The position numbers were made by a program, and so were the translations under genes. 64,000 nucleotides of DNA. Source: Sphingomonas hankookensis. Its GTDB lineage: Bacteria > Pseudomonadota > Alphaproteobacteria > Sphingomonadales > Sphingomonadaceae. Where the stretch lies: positions 1 through 64,000 of the forward strand of contig NZ_JAKREV010000002.1 of NCBI RefSeq assembly GCF_022664465.1. Direction: 5' to 3'. Positions 34,663 through 43,791 of this stretch are shown here, in pieces (the first letter of the stretch is position 1; each line of letters starts with the position of its first letter). The notes beneath the pieces were generated by a model. That model made no database searches and had not been told where the DNA came from. It saw only the letters and a list, made by a program, of their open reading frames with translations.

Positions 34663-35900
34663 TCGGGCTGCGCACTCGCCGCCGGGGGCGTCGTCGTCGC
34701 GGCACGACGGCGGATGCGTAGCGCCCCCTCGCCCTGCTGCACCTGCCAGCCACGCGCCTCCAGCGCGGCGGCGAAGATGGCGGCATCGCCATCGAACGTC
34801 ACGCGCAGGACGGATACACCGCCCAGCGCGAGGCTGGACGTCGCTGCCGAGCGGACGCCGGGAACGCTGCGCAGCGCGGCTTCGGTCGATTCGACCGCGG
34901 CGGCGGTCGGGGTGTCGGCCTGGATCGACAGGGTGACGCTTTCGGCCACCGGACCGGGCGTGGGCACGGCGGTCGGATCGAGCGTGGCGGGGTCGATCGC
35001 CTCATCCTCGACCGGGATGGCCGGCGTGCCGGGCGGCGGCGCGGCGAGGACGGTGTCGGGGCGGAGTTGTCCGGTGCGCAACGCCTGCTGATACAGCGCG
35101 TCGAGGCGGCGGACGCCTTCGTCGAGCAGCGCGGGAACGGCGTCGCCCTGTTCGACGCGCAGCGAGAAGCTGCCGAGCAGGCGGTTGTCGGGGCCGTAGC
35201 CGGCGGTGAAGGTGCCGATCACCGGACCGCCGGGCCATTGGCGGTACAGGCGGACCTGCGGGATCAGCACGTCGGACGCGCCATATTGGTTGAGGACGGT
35301 GCGCCACCAGCCGCGCCCGCGCCGCGTCACCTGTCCGGCGTTGAGCAGCAGGCCGTCGGCGCCGGTACCACTGGGGCGGACATAGTCCATCACGCTGCCC
35401 CCGGTGCGGAAGCGGGCCCATGCCGCCTGCCACGGCGTCGCGCGTTCGAACACGGTGCCGGTGCCGCCGTCCCAGATCAGCGGGACGACCAGCATCGCCG
35501 GCGAGCGTTCGGAAACGCCCGCGATGCCAAGGATCGACGCCGCGCGGCCGCGATTGAACAGGACGCCGAGGCGGGCGATATAACGCTTTGGTCCGATCTG
35601 TTCGCTTTCGACGACGATGCCGCTGACCAGCGAATCGAGCGTGCCGTCGGGCAGCGAGCGCGCCGATCCGGTCAGCCGCTGCGACAGCATCTGCCACCCC
35701 TTGCGCTGGGCAATGCGCCAGCCGGCGGTGCGCGCGGCATCAGCGGAGGGGCCGGCGACGTCGACGCGGACGCCGTTCACCTCGAACGTCCCCGATCCGT
35801 CGACCGCGGCGACGCCGCCCTGTTGCGCCACGACCGCGCCGGCGGCGACCGCCGTAAGCGCGACGGCGGCAAGGATGCGGCGGGGGCGGGACAAGGTCAT
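34659..35900 (-). CDS. Exported DUF2066-family protein with C-terminal ferredoxin-like domain
   Basis: 413 residues of unknown function. A signal peptide (1-26, ends AGAVVAQQ) is followed by a DUF2066-type region (about 35-290) in which GSGTFEVNGVRVDVAGPSA and RLDALYQQAL stand out. An Ala/Pro linker leads to a small beta-alpha-beta domain (about 335-410; VTLSIQADTPTAAAVESTEA, then VLRVTFDGDAAIFAAALEARGWQVQ) that resembles heavy-metal-associated folds without the metal-binding CxxC. It precedes hda-ppk-ppx and is coupled to hda by ATGA. It diverges from purM across 59 bases. Confidence 0.75.
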   Translation of the reverse strand: MTLSRPRRILAAVALTAVAAGAVVAQQGGVAAVDGSGTFEVNGVRVDVAGPSADAARTAGWRIAQRKGWQMLSQRLTGSARSLPDGTLDSLVSGIVVESEQIGPKRYIARLGVLFNRGRAASILGIAGVSERSPAMLVVPLIWDGGTGTVFERATPWQAAWARFRTGGSVMDYVRPSGTGADGLLLNAGQVTRRGRGWWRTVLNQYGASDVLIPQVRLYRQWPGGPVIGTFTAGYGPDNRLLGSFSLRVEQGDAVPALLDEGVRRLDALYQQALRTGQLRPDTVLAAPPPGTPAIPVEDEAIDPATLDPTAVPTPGPVAESVTLSIQADTPTAAAVESTEAALRSVPGVRSAATSSLALGGVSVLRVTFDGDAAIFAAALEARGWQVQQGEGALRIRRRAATTTPPAASAQPE

Positions 35901-35959
35901 CCGCGCCTTTTGACGAAGCAGGCGTGGAAATCCAAGCGCGATGTAGCTAACCGGGCGTC

Positions 35960-37066
35960 ATGAGCAACGAAGCGGACCGCGGCGGCGGCTATACCTACGC
36001 ACAGGCAGGCGTCTCGATCGCGGCGGGCAATGCCCTGGTCCGCTCCATCGGACCGCTGGCGAAGTCGACGCGGCGCCCCGGCGCGGATGCCGAGCTGGGC
36101 GGGTTCGGCGGGGTGTTCGATCCTAAGGCCGCCGGGTTCAAGGACCCGCTGCTGGTCGCCGCGAACGACGGCGTCGGCACCAAGCTGAAACTGGCGATCG
36201 AACATGACGCCCATGACGGGGTCGGCATCGATCTGGTCGCGATGTGCGCCAACGACCTGATCGTGCAGGGTGCCGAGCCGCTGTTCTTCCTCGATTACTA
36301 TGCATCGGGCAAGCTGGTCGCCGACACCGCCGAGCGGGTGGTCGCGTCGATCGCCGAGGGGTGTCGGCAGGCGGGCTGTGCGCTGATCGGAGGCGAGACG
36401 GCGGAAATGCCGGGCATGTATGCCGAGGGCGATTACGACCTTGCCGGCTTCTGCGTCGGTGCGGTCGAGCGCGAGCAGTTGCTGACCGGTGACAAGGTCG
36501 CGGTCGGCGACGTTATTCTCGGCCTCGGGTCTTCGGGGGTGCATTCGAACGGGTTTTCGCTGGTACGGCGACTTGCCAGCGACAAGGGCTGGAAGCTCGA
36601 CCGCCCTGCCCTGTTCGATCAGGACGTGCTGTTGATCGACGCGCTGATGGCCCCGACGAAGATTTACGTGAAGTCGCTGCTGCCGCTGTTGCGCGAGGGA
36701 CGTATCCGCGGGCTGGCGCATATCACTGGCGGCGGGTTGCTAGAGAATATCCCGCGCGTACTGCCCGAGGGTGCCCATGCGACGGTCGATGCCGATGCGT
36801 GGGAACAGTCGCGGCTGATGGCGTTCCTGCAGGCGCAGGGCAATATCGAGCCCGGCGAAATGGCGCGGACGTTCAACTGCGGGATCGGCATGGCGGTGCT
36901 GGTCGCCGCCGAGGATGCGGAGAGGGTCGGCGCCGCGTTGGCGGAGGCCGGCGAAACAGTGGTGCGGATCGGTACCGTTGAGGCGGGCAAGAAGGGTTGT
37001 ACCGTCAAGGGCAGCGCTGGCACCTGGAGCGCTCGCGCCGATTGGAGTGCGACGCATCTTGGCTAA
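35960..37066 (+). CDS. purM: Phosphoribosylformylglycinamidine cyclo-ligase
   Basis: Makes AIR from FGAM in purine synthesis. PurM/AIRS fold with [17 protein letters not shown], then [14 protein letters not shown] (ATP loop), [11 protein letters not shown] and [18 protein letters not shown]. 368 residues. The ATG at 35960 begins at the usual MSNEADR-type leader. The purN start TTG lies inside its final codons (37059 against the stop at 37064-37066). purM-purN is a normal pair. The upstream neighbour is divergent (DUF2066). Confidence 0.97.
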   Translation: MSNEADRGGGYTYAQAGVSIAAGNALVRSIGPLAKSTRRPGADAELGGFGGVFDPKAAGFKDPLLVAANDGVGTKLKLAIEHDAHDGVGIDLVAMCANDLIVQGAEPLFFLDYYASGKLVADTAERVVASIAEGCRQAGCALIGGETAEMPGMYAEGDYDLAGFCVGAVEREQLLTGDKVAVGDVILGLGSSGVHSNGFSLVRRLASDKGWKLDRPALFDQDVLLIDALMAPTKIYVKSLLPLLREGRIRGLAHITGGGLLENIPRVLPEGAHATVDADAWEQSRLMAFLQAQGNIEPGEMARTFNCGIGMAVLVAAEDAERVGAALAEAGETVVRIGTVEAGKKGCTVKGSAGTWSARADWSATHLG

Positions 37067-37628
37067 ACACCGGGTCGGCGTCCTGATTTCGGGGCGGGGG
37101 TCGAACATGGCGGCGCTGGTCGCGGAGGCGCAGGACGCGGATTGTCCGTACGAGGTCGTGCTGGTGGCGTCGGACAAGCCCGATGCCGCCGGACTGGCCT
37201 TTGCAGCCGAACAGGGTGTCGCAACCTTCGCCTATTCGCCCAAGGGCATTTCCAAGGCCGAATATGAGGCGGCGATCGACGGCGCGCTGCGGGCGGCGGG
37301 GGTCGAGACGATTGCGCTGGCGGGCTATATGCGGCTGCTATCGGGCGATTTCGTCGCGAAATGGCGCGACCGAATCGTCAACATCCACCCCTCGCTGCTG
37401 CCCGCCTACAAGGGGCTCGACACCCACGCCCGGGCGATCGCGGCGGGAGATGCCGAGGCTGGCTGTTCGGTGCATGTCGTCACCGAAGAACTCGACGCCG
37501 GGAGCGTATTGGCGCAGGCGCGCGTTCCGATCCTGCCCGACGATACCGCCGACACATTGGCGGCGCGGGTGCTGGTGGAGGAACATCGCCTCTACCCGCA
37601 AACGCTGGCGGAGTTTGTGACGCGATGA
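37059..37628 (+). CDS. purN: Phosphoribosylglycinamide formyltransferase
   Basis: Uses 10-formyl-THF to formylate GAR. Start is TTG at 37059, inside the purM end, as no ATG or GTG lies before the conserved [18 protein letters not shown]. The formyl-THF motif [20 protein letters not shown] carries the catalytic Asn and His, with Asp in VTEELDAG. 189 residues. Stop overlaps the next small gene (ATGA at 37625). Confidence 0.95.
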   Translation: MAKHRVGVLISGRGSNMAALVAEAQDADCPYEVVLVASDKPDAAGLAFAAEQGVATFAYSPKGISKAEYEAAIDGALRAAGVETIALAGYMRLLSGDFVAKWRDRIVNIHPSLLPAYKGLDTHARAIAAGDAEAGCSVHVVTEELDAGSVLAQARVPILPDDTADTLAARVLVEEHRLYPQTLAEFVTR

Positions 37629-37885
37629 CCGAGATGCTCGACCTGATCCGTGAAGCCGTGAAGGTGTTGCCGGCAACGCAAGAGCGCGATGCGGGCGAGG
37701 CGACGGTCTTCACGGTCGAGGGCAATGATTTCGTACGGATCGTCGGCGACAGCGCAACCGTGCGCAGCGACGATGGCTGGACGGTGATCGACGCCGATGG
37801 CGACCCCGCCGGATTGGAGGATGCGGTCGCGCACGCATGGGAACTGGCCGCGCCGCGCGCGCTGCTGGAGGCCGGCGGGCGGTGA
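37625..37885 (+). CDS. Unknown 86-residue acidic protein coupled to purN
   Basis: ATG in the purN stop. A small cytoplasmic-looking protein with no cysteine, membrane segment or motif that I recognise. The sequence is acidic, with an alternating strand pattern in the middle (TVFTVEGNDFVRIVGDSATVRSDD) and a C-terminal helix (LEDAVAHAWELAAPRALLEAGG). Overlaps the next gene as GTGA. Position suggests a constant neighbour of purMN, not an established role. Confidence 0.75.
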   Translation: MTEMLDLIREAVKVLPATQERDAGEATVFTVEGNDFVRIVGDSATVRSDDGWTVIDADGDPAGLEDAVAHAWELAAPRALLEAGGR

Positions 37886-38484
37886 GCAACGCCGAGGAAG
37901 CGCGCGCCGAACGGCGGCGCTGGATTACGCTGGCCGAAGGCGTGGCGGTGGCCGGAGTGGTGATCGGTGGGCTGACGCTGTGGAACAACGTGTCCGAGCG
38001 GCGCAGCGCCGAGGCAGAGCGCATTGCCGAACGCGCGTCCTCGGCGGAGGCCAAGGCTGCGCTGGCGATCGTCGCGGCTCCGGAGGGGAATGGCGAACGG
38101 CTGGTGCTGAGCGCGCCCGACCGGCGGATCGAGCGGATCGAGGTGACGTTTCCGCCGGTGTTGCAGGTATCGGCCAAGTCGGCGGTCGGCGATGTGGCGA
38201 TCGCGGCGGATTGGATCCGGACGCCGGTACTGGCGATCACCGATGGCGGCGCCGATGCGCTGGAAGGCCGATTGCCCGTCGCGATCACCGCGACGTGGTG
38301 GGAAGGCGACAAGCAGCGGCAGTCGAGCGCGATCTACGATCTGGTGTTCGCGACGCATGGCCGGCTGGTCGGCGGGCGGTCGCTGGAGCTCAAGGCGCTG
38401 GCGCGGCGCGAGGCGGCGAGCGGTGGGGTCGGGCGGCGGCTGGATACGCTGTGGGGGCAGGAATTGGGGCGGTTGGCGGGGTAG
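37882..38484 (+). CDS. Unknown 200-residue membrane-anchored protein coupled to purMN
   Basis: Starts with GTG overlapping the previous stop. An arginine-rich N-terminus (SNAEEARAERRRW) is followed by one membrane segment (LAEGVAVAGVVIGGLTLW, about 14-31), a charged helical stalk (SERRSAEAERIAERASSAEAK) and a soluble beta-rich domain (about 65-190). No catalytic motif is evident. The topology (one inner-membrane anchor with an extracytoplasmic domain) is inferred. It ends the purM operon; a repeat-rich 313-base gap follows. Confidence 0.75.
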   Translation: MSNAEEARAERRRWITLAEGVAVAGVVIGGLTLWNNVSERRSAEAERIAERASSAEAKAALAIVAAPEGNGERLVLSAPDRRIERIEVTFPPVLQVSAKSAVGDVAIAADWIRTPVLAITDGGADALEGRLPVAITATWWEGDKQRQSSAIYDLVFATHGRLVGGRSLELKALARREAASGGVGRRLDTLWGQELGRLAG

Positions 38485-38797
38485 GCCGTTTCCTGCCTCT
38501 TCCTTTCCTCCTTCACCTTCACCCTCATCTTTACCCCCCGTTTGCTTCGAGCGCAGGTTCGAGCCTGTCGAGAACCGTAGTCGAGAAGGGGCTGCGCCAA
38601 ACGGAGCGTTCTCGACGAGGGTCGGGTCGGATTGTCCCCCGGACAATCCTGATACCCAAGCGGGGCATGGTTCACCCGACCCTCTTCTCGACAAGCTCGA
38701 AGCTGCTCGAACCAAACGGTATTGAAGTTAGGGTAGATAAGAAAAAAGCCCGCCTCCTCGTCGGAAGCGGGCCTTTCCCATTCAACCGTCGCTGAAA
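38485..38797. repeat. Gene-free 313-base gap with TCGAGAA-family inverted repeats
   Basis: No gene is visible. The first part is a pyrimidine-rich stretch. Three members of a TTCGAGC-TGTCGAGAA family follow: 38556-38576, 38608-38621 (opposite strand, partial) and 38685-38701 (inverted relative to the first). Additional segments (GTAGTCGAGAAGGGGCTGCG) belong to the same family. The gap ends with the ndk terminator. These look like intergenic palindrome clusters of this genome. Confidence 0.55.
38743..38773 (-). terminator. Intrinsic terminator of ndk
   Basis: On the minus strand, stem GCCCGC/GCGGGC (38768-38773 and 38749-38754) with an inner TCC/GGA pairing and a T6 run (plus-strand A-run at 38743-38748). 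It lies about 25 bases after the ndk stop and in the right orientation. Confidence 0.85.
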
Positions 38798-39220
38798 TCA
38801 GCCGACGATTTCTTCGGGCTTGAAGAAGAAGTCGATCTCGATCTTCGCATTCTCTTCCGAATCCGACCCGTGGACCGAGTTCGCTTCGATCGATTCGGCC
38901 AGTTCCTTGCGGATCGTGCCCGCGTCGGCGTTCGCCGGGTTGGTGGCGCCCATGATGTCGCGGTTCGCCTGGACGGCGTTCTCGCCTTCCAGCACCTGCA
39001 CGACCACGGGACCCGAGATCATGAACGACACGAGGTCGTTGAAGAACGGACGCTCGCGGTGGACGCCGTAAAAGCCTTCGGCCTGTTCGCGGGTCATCTG
39101 GATGCGCTTCGAAGCGACGACGCGCAGGCCGGCTTCCTCCAGCATCTTGGTGACGGCGCCGGTCAGGTTGCGGCGGGTCGCGTCGGGCTTGATGATCGAA
39201 AAGGTACGGGTAGCGGCCAT
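38798..39220 (-). CDS. ndk: Nucleoside diphosphate kinase
   Basis: Balances NTP and dNTP pools by ping-pong phosphotransfer. The start at 39220 yields [18 protein letters not shown]; a longer in-frame start at 39325 would run into holC. Lys11 and the phospho-histidine His117 ([12 protein letters not shown]) are present, as is the [10 protein letters not shown] substrate loop. 140 residues, normal. It is followed by an intrinsic terminator and preceded by holC on the same strand, 79 bases away. Confidence 0.97.
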   Translation of the reverse strand: MAATRTFSIIKPDATRRNLTGAVTKMLEEAGLRVVASKRIQMTREQAEGFYGVHRERPFFNDLVSFMISGPVVVQVLEGENAVQANRDIMGATNPANADAGTIRKELAESIEANSVHGSDSEENAKIEIDFFFKPEEIVG

Positions 39221-39299
39221 GGCGGTCGCGGCTCCTGCGTTACTGGTTGGAAGGCTTGTCGCGGGTCCCCCTAGTCGGGCACCGCGCGACAGGCAAGCG

Positions 39300-39737
39300 T
39301 TACGCTGCCTGCTCCCAGCCGCCATCGCCCTGCCGCCAATAGCGGCGTTCGACGTCGTCGCGGTCGGCCAGCCCTTTCCACGCGGCGCGGGCGGCGGCGA
39401 TGTGATCTTCGCCGAAGAAATGGAACGCGCGGTCGAACGTCAGCGCGTCGTCGCGCCAGCGGCCGTCGACGATCGCGACGTTGCGCGCGGCGTTCGTGTC
39501 GGTCGGTTCGGGGGCGATCAGGACGGATTGGAGGCTATCGTCGCCGGAACCCGCCTCGGCATGGGGCAGGAAGCTGTCGGGGGCATAGGTCCAGAGCAGC
39601 ATGTCGAGGTGTCGACGTTGCTCAGGGTCGTCGGACAGCAGCAACAACCGCTCGCCATCGTCGTGCAACCGCTGCGCGATGCGCGGCAGGACGCGGTCGA
39701 GCGGGCTGCGGGTCAGGTGGTAGAAGTCGACTTTCAT
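39300..39737 (-). CDS. holC: DNA polymerase III subunit chi
   Basis: Links the clamp loader to SSB at the fork. Start ATG at 39737 ([20 protein letters not shown]) fits the family; 4 more in-frame residues lie upstream. Motifs such as [21 protein letters not shown] and SFLPHA are characteristic. 145 residues. It lies between pepA and ndk on the minus strand, pepA-holC being a standard pair. An inverted repeat pair (39751-39845) fills the gap to pepA. Confidence 0.94.
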   Translation of the reverse strand: MKVDFYHLTRSPLDRVLPRIAQRLHDDGERLLLLSDDPEQRRHLDMLLWTYAPDSFLPHAEAGSGDDSLQSVLIAPEPTDTNAARNVAIVDGRWRDDALTFDRAFHFFGEDHIAAARAAWKGLADRDDVERRYWRQGDGGWEQAA

Positions 39738-39750
39738 CGGTTTGCCCAAC

Positions 39751-39845
39751 CGTCGTTCCCGCGCAGGCGGGAACCCATATCCGCTGACGATCGCGATGAA
39801 GCCGCAACGTCAGCGTGTATGGATTCCCGCCTGCGCGGGAATGAC
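39751..39845. repeat. Paired inverted REP-like palindromes between pepA and holC
   Basis: Left unit at 39751-39777 (CGTTCCCGCGCAGGCGGGAA core) and right unit at 39820-39845 (TTCCCGCCTGCGCGGGAA core) are near-perfect inverted copies separated by about 42 bases. Each unit is itself a hairpin. This matches the paired REP (BIME-like) design and reaches within two bases of the pepA stop. Confidence 0.7.
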
Positions 39846-39846
39846 T

Positions 39847-41322
39847 TCAGCCTTCGAAATTATCCGTCACGAACCGGTCGAGCAGGCGCACGCCGAAGCC
39901 GGTCGCGCCCTTGTCGTGGTGGTTGCCGGGCTTGTCGGCCCAGACCATGCCGGCAATGTCGAGATGCGCCCAGCGGACGCCTTCGTCGATATAGCGCTTC
40001 AGGAACTGCGCGGCGGTGATCGAGCCGGCGCCGCGCGGGCCGATGTTCTTCATGTCGGCGATCGGGCTGTCGAGCAGCTTGTCATACGCCGGCGACAGCG
40101 GAAAGCGCCACAGCAGGTCGCCCGAGTCGCGCGATGCGGCGAGCAGCTGGTCGGCGAGCGAATCGTCGTTGGCGAACAGGCCGCCATGTTCGCTGCCCAG
40201 CGAAATGATCATCGCGCCGGTCAGCGTGGCGAGGTCGACGATCGTCTTCGGGCTATGCGTCTTCTGGACCCAGGTCAGCACGTCGCACAGGACGAGGCGC
40301 CCTTCGGCGTCGGTGTTGAGCACCTCGATCGTCTGGCCCGACATCGACGTGACCACATCACCCGGCCGCATCGCCTTGCCATCGGGCATGTTCTCGACCA
40401 GCCCGACGACGCCGATCACGTTCGCCTTCGCCTTGCGGGTCGCAAGCGCCTTCATCGTGCCGGCGACGGCACCGGCGCCGCCCATGTCCCACTTCATGTC
40501 CTCCATGCCGGGTCCGGGCTTCAGCGAGATGCCGCCCGTGTCGAAGGTCACGCCCTTGCCGACCAGCGCGAGGTCGATATCGCCCTCCCCCTTGCCGTTC
40601 CAGCGCATCGCGAGCAGCCGCGCTTCCTTTTCGGAGCCGAGGCTGACGCCGAGCAGCGCGCCCATGCCGAGTTCGGCCATCTGGCGGTCGTCGAGGATGG
40701 TGAGTTCGACGCCCAGCGCCTCCAGTTCGCGGCACTTTTCGACGAAGCTGACCGGATAGAGGATGTTGGGCGGATCGGTGACGAGGGTACGGGTGAGATC
40801 GAGCCCCTGGGTCAGCGCGTCGGCGCCGACGAACGCCGCGTCGATGCCGTCGGGGGCGCCGACGATGGTCAGGTCGGTCAGCGTCGGCTTGGACTTTTCG
40901 GGCAGCTTGGTGCGATAGCCATCCTGCCGCCACGCCCGCTGCGCCGCGGTGGCGGCAAAGCGCGCGACCGATGCGGCCGGCACGTCGGTACCGGTGAAAT
41001 CGACGGTCAGGTCGGTCAGGCCCGAGAGCAAAAAGCGACCGGTCAGCGCCCCGCCGGCCTTTTCGAGCGCCGGGCCGTCGCCGTCGCCGATGCCGAGCAG
41101 GATGACGCGGTTGGCGCTATCGCCTTCGCCGGGCGTGAAGATCTCCGCCATAGATCCCGCCTCGCCATCGAAGCGGCCGGCCTGCGCCGCGCCGGTGACC
41201 AGCGTGGCGACCGCGCTGTCCAGCCCAGCAGCGCCGATCCGGTCCAGCCCACCAGTGGCGATGGGCAGCACGAGGGCGTTTGGGGTTCCCCGGTCGGGGG
41301 CGAAACGGATCGAGATCGACAT
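39847..41322 (-). CDS. pepA: Leucyl aminopeptidase
   Basis: M17 family di-metal aminopeptidase. The start at 41322 (MSISIRFAPDRG) is favoured because AGAGG sits 6 bases upstream; a second ATG at 41328 lies in the ribosome site. Catalytic and metal residues lie in GKGVTFDTGGISLKPG and the signature NTDAEGRLVL. 491 residues. Heads the pepA-holC-ndk unit, divergent from lptD across 163 bases. Confidence 0.96.
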   Translation of the reverse strand: MSISIRFAPDRGTPNALVLPIATGGLDRIGAAGLDSAVATLVTGAAQAGRFDGEAGSMAEIFTPGEGDSANRVILLGIGDGDGPALEKAGGALTGRFLLSGLTDLTVDFTGTDVPAASVARFAATAAQRAWRQDGYRTKLPEKSKPTLTDLTIVGAPDGIDAAFVGADALTQGLDLTRTLVTDPPNILYPVSFVEKCRELEALGVELTILDDRQMAELGMGALLGVSLGSEKEARLLAMRWNGKGEGDIDLALVGKGVTFDTGGISLKPGPGMEDMKWDMGGAGAVAGTMKALATRKAKANVIGVVGLVENMPDGKAMRPGDVVTSMSGQTIEVLNTDAEGRLVLCDVLTWVQKTHSPKTIVDLATLTGAMIISLGSEHGGLFANDDSLADQLLAASRDSGDLLWRFPLSPAYDKLLDSPIADMKNIGPRGAGSITAAQFLKRYIDEGVRWAHLDIAGMVWADKPGNHHDKGATGFGVRLLDRFVTDNFEG

Positions 41323-41485
41323 GAGCATCCTCTAGATTTGGCGCACGCGGCGCTGGCGCCTTCTAGGCCCCTCGCGACGGGCAGGTAAAGCAGGCCTTTG
41401 GGCGATTGCGGTTCCCGCCGTGCGGTGCAATAGCGCGGAACGAACGTCCGGCAGCGGGCGGCAACGGTTTGGGGAAGCGAAACTA

Positions 41486-43723
41486 GTGAAGCGTTCGTTC
41501 GGGTCGCTTGCCCTTGGCCTGACGCTGGCGGTCGCGGGCCCTGCCTGTGCGCAGGACCTGCAGGATCGTGCCGCACCGCCCCCGGCCCCGGAAAGCGCAT
41601 TACCGACGCCTGCGACCCAGGACGAGATCGATTTTTCGTCCGACCTGCTGGAATATGACAGCCGCGGCGAGATCGTCACCGCATCGGGCGAGGTGCGGCT
41701 GCTGCGCGACGGCAACCGGCTGCGCGCAGACCGGGTGACGTGGAACCGCCAGACCGGACAGGTCGTCGCCGACGGCAACATCGCCGTCACCAATCCCGAA
41801 GGCGACGTCGCCTATGGCGACCGGATCGAGCTGACCGACAGCCTGAAGGACGGCGTGGTCGACAACATGCTGGTCGTGCTGGACGAAGGCGGGCGGATCG
41901 CGGCCAAGCGCGGCACACGGTCGGACAACGGCGTCGTCACGGTCGAGAGCGCGGCCTATACCCCCTGTTCGGTGACCAATTCGGCGGGGTGCCCGAAGGA
42001 GCCGTCGTGGAAGATCACCGCGCTGAAGGTGCGGTACGACCCGACGCGCAAGCGCATCCGCTACACCGGCGCGGGCCTGACCATCTTCGGCCTGCCGACG
42101 ATCCCGCTGCCGTCCTTCTCGCATTCGATCGGCGATGGCAGCGATTCGGGGCTGCTCGCGCCGTCGATCCGGCTCGACCGGGTCAACGGGTTGGAAGTCG
42201 CGGTCCCCTATTATTTCAACCTCGCGCCCAATCGCGACCTGACGATCACGCCGCACGTCTTCACCGCGGTACTGCCGATGCTGCAGGCCGATTACCGGTC
42301 GCTGTCGAGCAAGGGCGCGTACCGGGTGCAGGGATATGGCACGGTCAGCCGGCGCAGCGACGACCTGGTGCTGGGCATCGTGCCGACGGGCAGCGAACAG
42401 TCGTTCCGCGGCTATGTCGATGCGGTCGGGCGGTTTCAGCTGAACCCGAACTGGGCCGTTTCGGGGTCACTGCGTTATACGACCGACCAGACGTTCCTCC
42501 GTCGCTACGACATTTCGCGCGACGACCGGCTGCGCAACAACGTGACGGTCGAGCGGATCGATCGCGATTCGATGCTGACGATCAGTGGCTGGGCGGTGCA
42601 GACGCTGCGCGTCGGCGACGATCAGGGGATGCAGCCGATCGCGCTGCCCGAGATCGATTACCGCCGCCGCTTCAACGGGCTGCTCGGTGGTATCGCGCAG
42701 GTCCAGCTGAACACGCTGGCGATCAGCCGCAGCGAGGGACAGGACACGCAGCGCGCCTTCGCCGCCGCGCGCTGGGACCTGACCCGCTACACGCCGCTGG
42801 GGCAAGAGGTGACCTTCACCGCCTATGCCCGTGCCGATGCCTATAATACGCGCGATACGATCGATACCGCGGTGCTGAGCTATCGCGGCGACGAAGGCTT
42901 TACCCCGCGCGGGATCGCGGCGGTGGCGGTCGACGTCCGCTGGCCGTTCGTCGGCGCGATCGGGCGCGGCACGCAGCGGATCAGCCCGCGGGTGCAGCTG
43001 GTAGCGTCGCCCAAGATCGCCAATCTGGCGGTGCCGAACGAGGATGCGCGCGCGGTCGACCTAGAGGATTCGAACCTGTTCGCGCTCAACCGCTTCGCCG
43101 GGTACGACCGGTTCGAGGATTCGTCGCGCGTCACTTACGGCCTTGACTATGCGCTCGACCTGCCCGGCGTCGCGGTACTGGCGACCGTCGGCCAAAGCTA
43201 TCGCGCGAGCGAGCGGGCGAGCATCCTGCCGAGCGGGACCGGGCTGGACGACCGCTTTTCGGATATCGTCGGCCGGACCGACATTCGGTTCCGCGAATTC
43301 GTGACCTTCACCCATCGTTACCGGCTGGACAAGGACGGGGCGAAGCTGCGCCGTAACGAGCTGGACGCGACGATCGGCAGCCGGCGGACCTATCTGCAGG
43401 TCGGGTATCTGCGGCTCAACCGTGATATCGACGAGCTGGAGGATTTGCAGGACCGAGAGGAAGTACGCGTCGCCGGACGTGCCGCGTTCGGGCCGTTCTG
43501 GTCGGGCTTTGCCTCCGCCACCGTCGACCTGACCGACAAATCGGAAGATTCGCTGTCGCTGGCGGACGGGTTCGATCCGATCCGCCACCGGGTCGGCGTC
43601 CAGTATGAGGACGACTGCCTGCGGCTGGGCCTGACGTGGAAGCGCGATTACCAGCGTATCGGCGACGCGCGCAACGGCAGCAGTTATCTGGTAACGCTGG
43701 CGTTGAAGAATTTGGGGCGATAA
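41486..43723 (+). CDS. lptD: LPS-assembly outer-membrane protein LptD
   Basis: Outer-membrane beta-barrel that inserts lipopolysaccharide (or the lipid A-like glycolipids) into the outer leaflet. GTG at 41486 has GGGGAAGC upstream and gives a signal peptide cleaved after about residue 23 (GPACAQ). The N-terminal OstA-like jellyroll domain (about 50-230) has FSSDLLEYDSRGEIVTASGEVRLLR. The barrel (about 230-740) shows alternating strands and ends in an aromatic-poor but typical LVTLALKNLGR. 745 residues. First gene of lptD-surA-pdxA-rsmA, here with 68 bases to surA. Confidence 0.94.
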   Translation: MKRSFGSLALGLTLAVAGPACAQDLQDRAAPPPAPESALPTPATQDEIDFSSDLLEYDSRGEIVTASGEVRLLRDGNRLRADRVTWNRQTGQVVADGNIAVTNPEGDVAYGDRIELTDSLKDGVVDNMLVVLDEGGRIAAKRGTRSDNGVVTVESAAYTPCSVTNSAGCPKEPSWKITALKVRYDPTRKRIRYTGAGLTIFGLPTIPLPSFSHSIGDGSDSGLLAPSIRLDRVNGLEVAVPYYFNLAPNRDLTITPHVFTAVLPMLQADYRSLSSKGAYRVQGYGTVSRRSDDLVLGIVPTGSEQSFRGYVDAVGRFQLNPNWAVSGSLRYTTDQTFLRRYDISRDDRLRNNVTVERIDRDSMLTISGWAVQTLRVGDDQGMQPIALPEIDYRRRFNGLLGGIAQVQLNTLAISRSEGQDTQRAFAAARWDLTRYTPLGQEVTFTAYARADAYNTRDTIDTAVLSYRGDEGFTPRGIAAVAVDVRWPFVGAIGRGTQRISPRVQLVASPKIANLAVPNEDARAVDLEDSNLFALNRFAGYDRFEDSSRVTYGLDYALDLPGVAVLATVGQSYRASERASILPSGTGLDDRFSDIVGRTDIRFREFVTFTHRYRLDKDGAKLRRNELDATIGSRRTYLQVGYLRLNRDIDELEDLQDREEVRVAGRAAFGPFWSGFASATVDLTDKSEDSLSLADGFDPIRHRVGVQYEDDCLRLGLTWKRDYQRIGDARNGSSYLVTLALKNLGR

Positions 43724-43791
43724 GGCTCTGTTCAGGCGCGGCGGGCCATGAATTTGCCCGAATGATGCGGCACCGCCCCGATCACGCGCGC

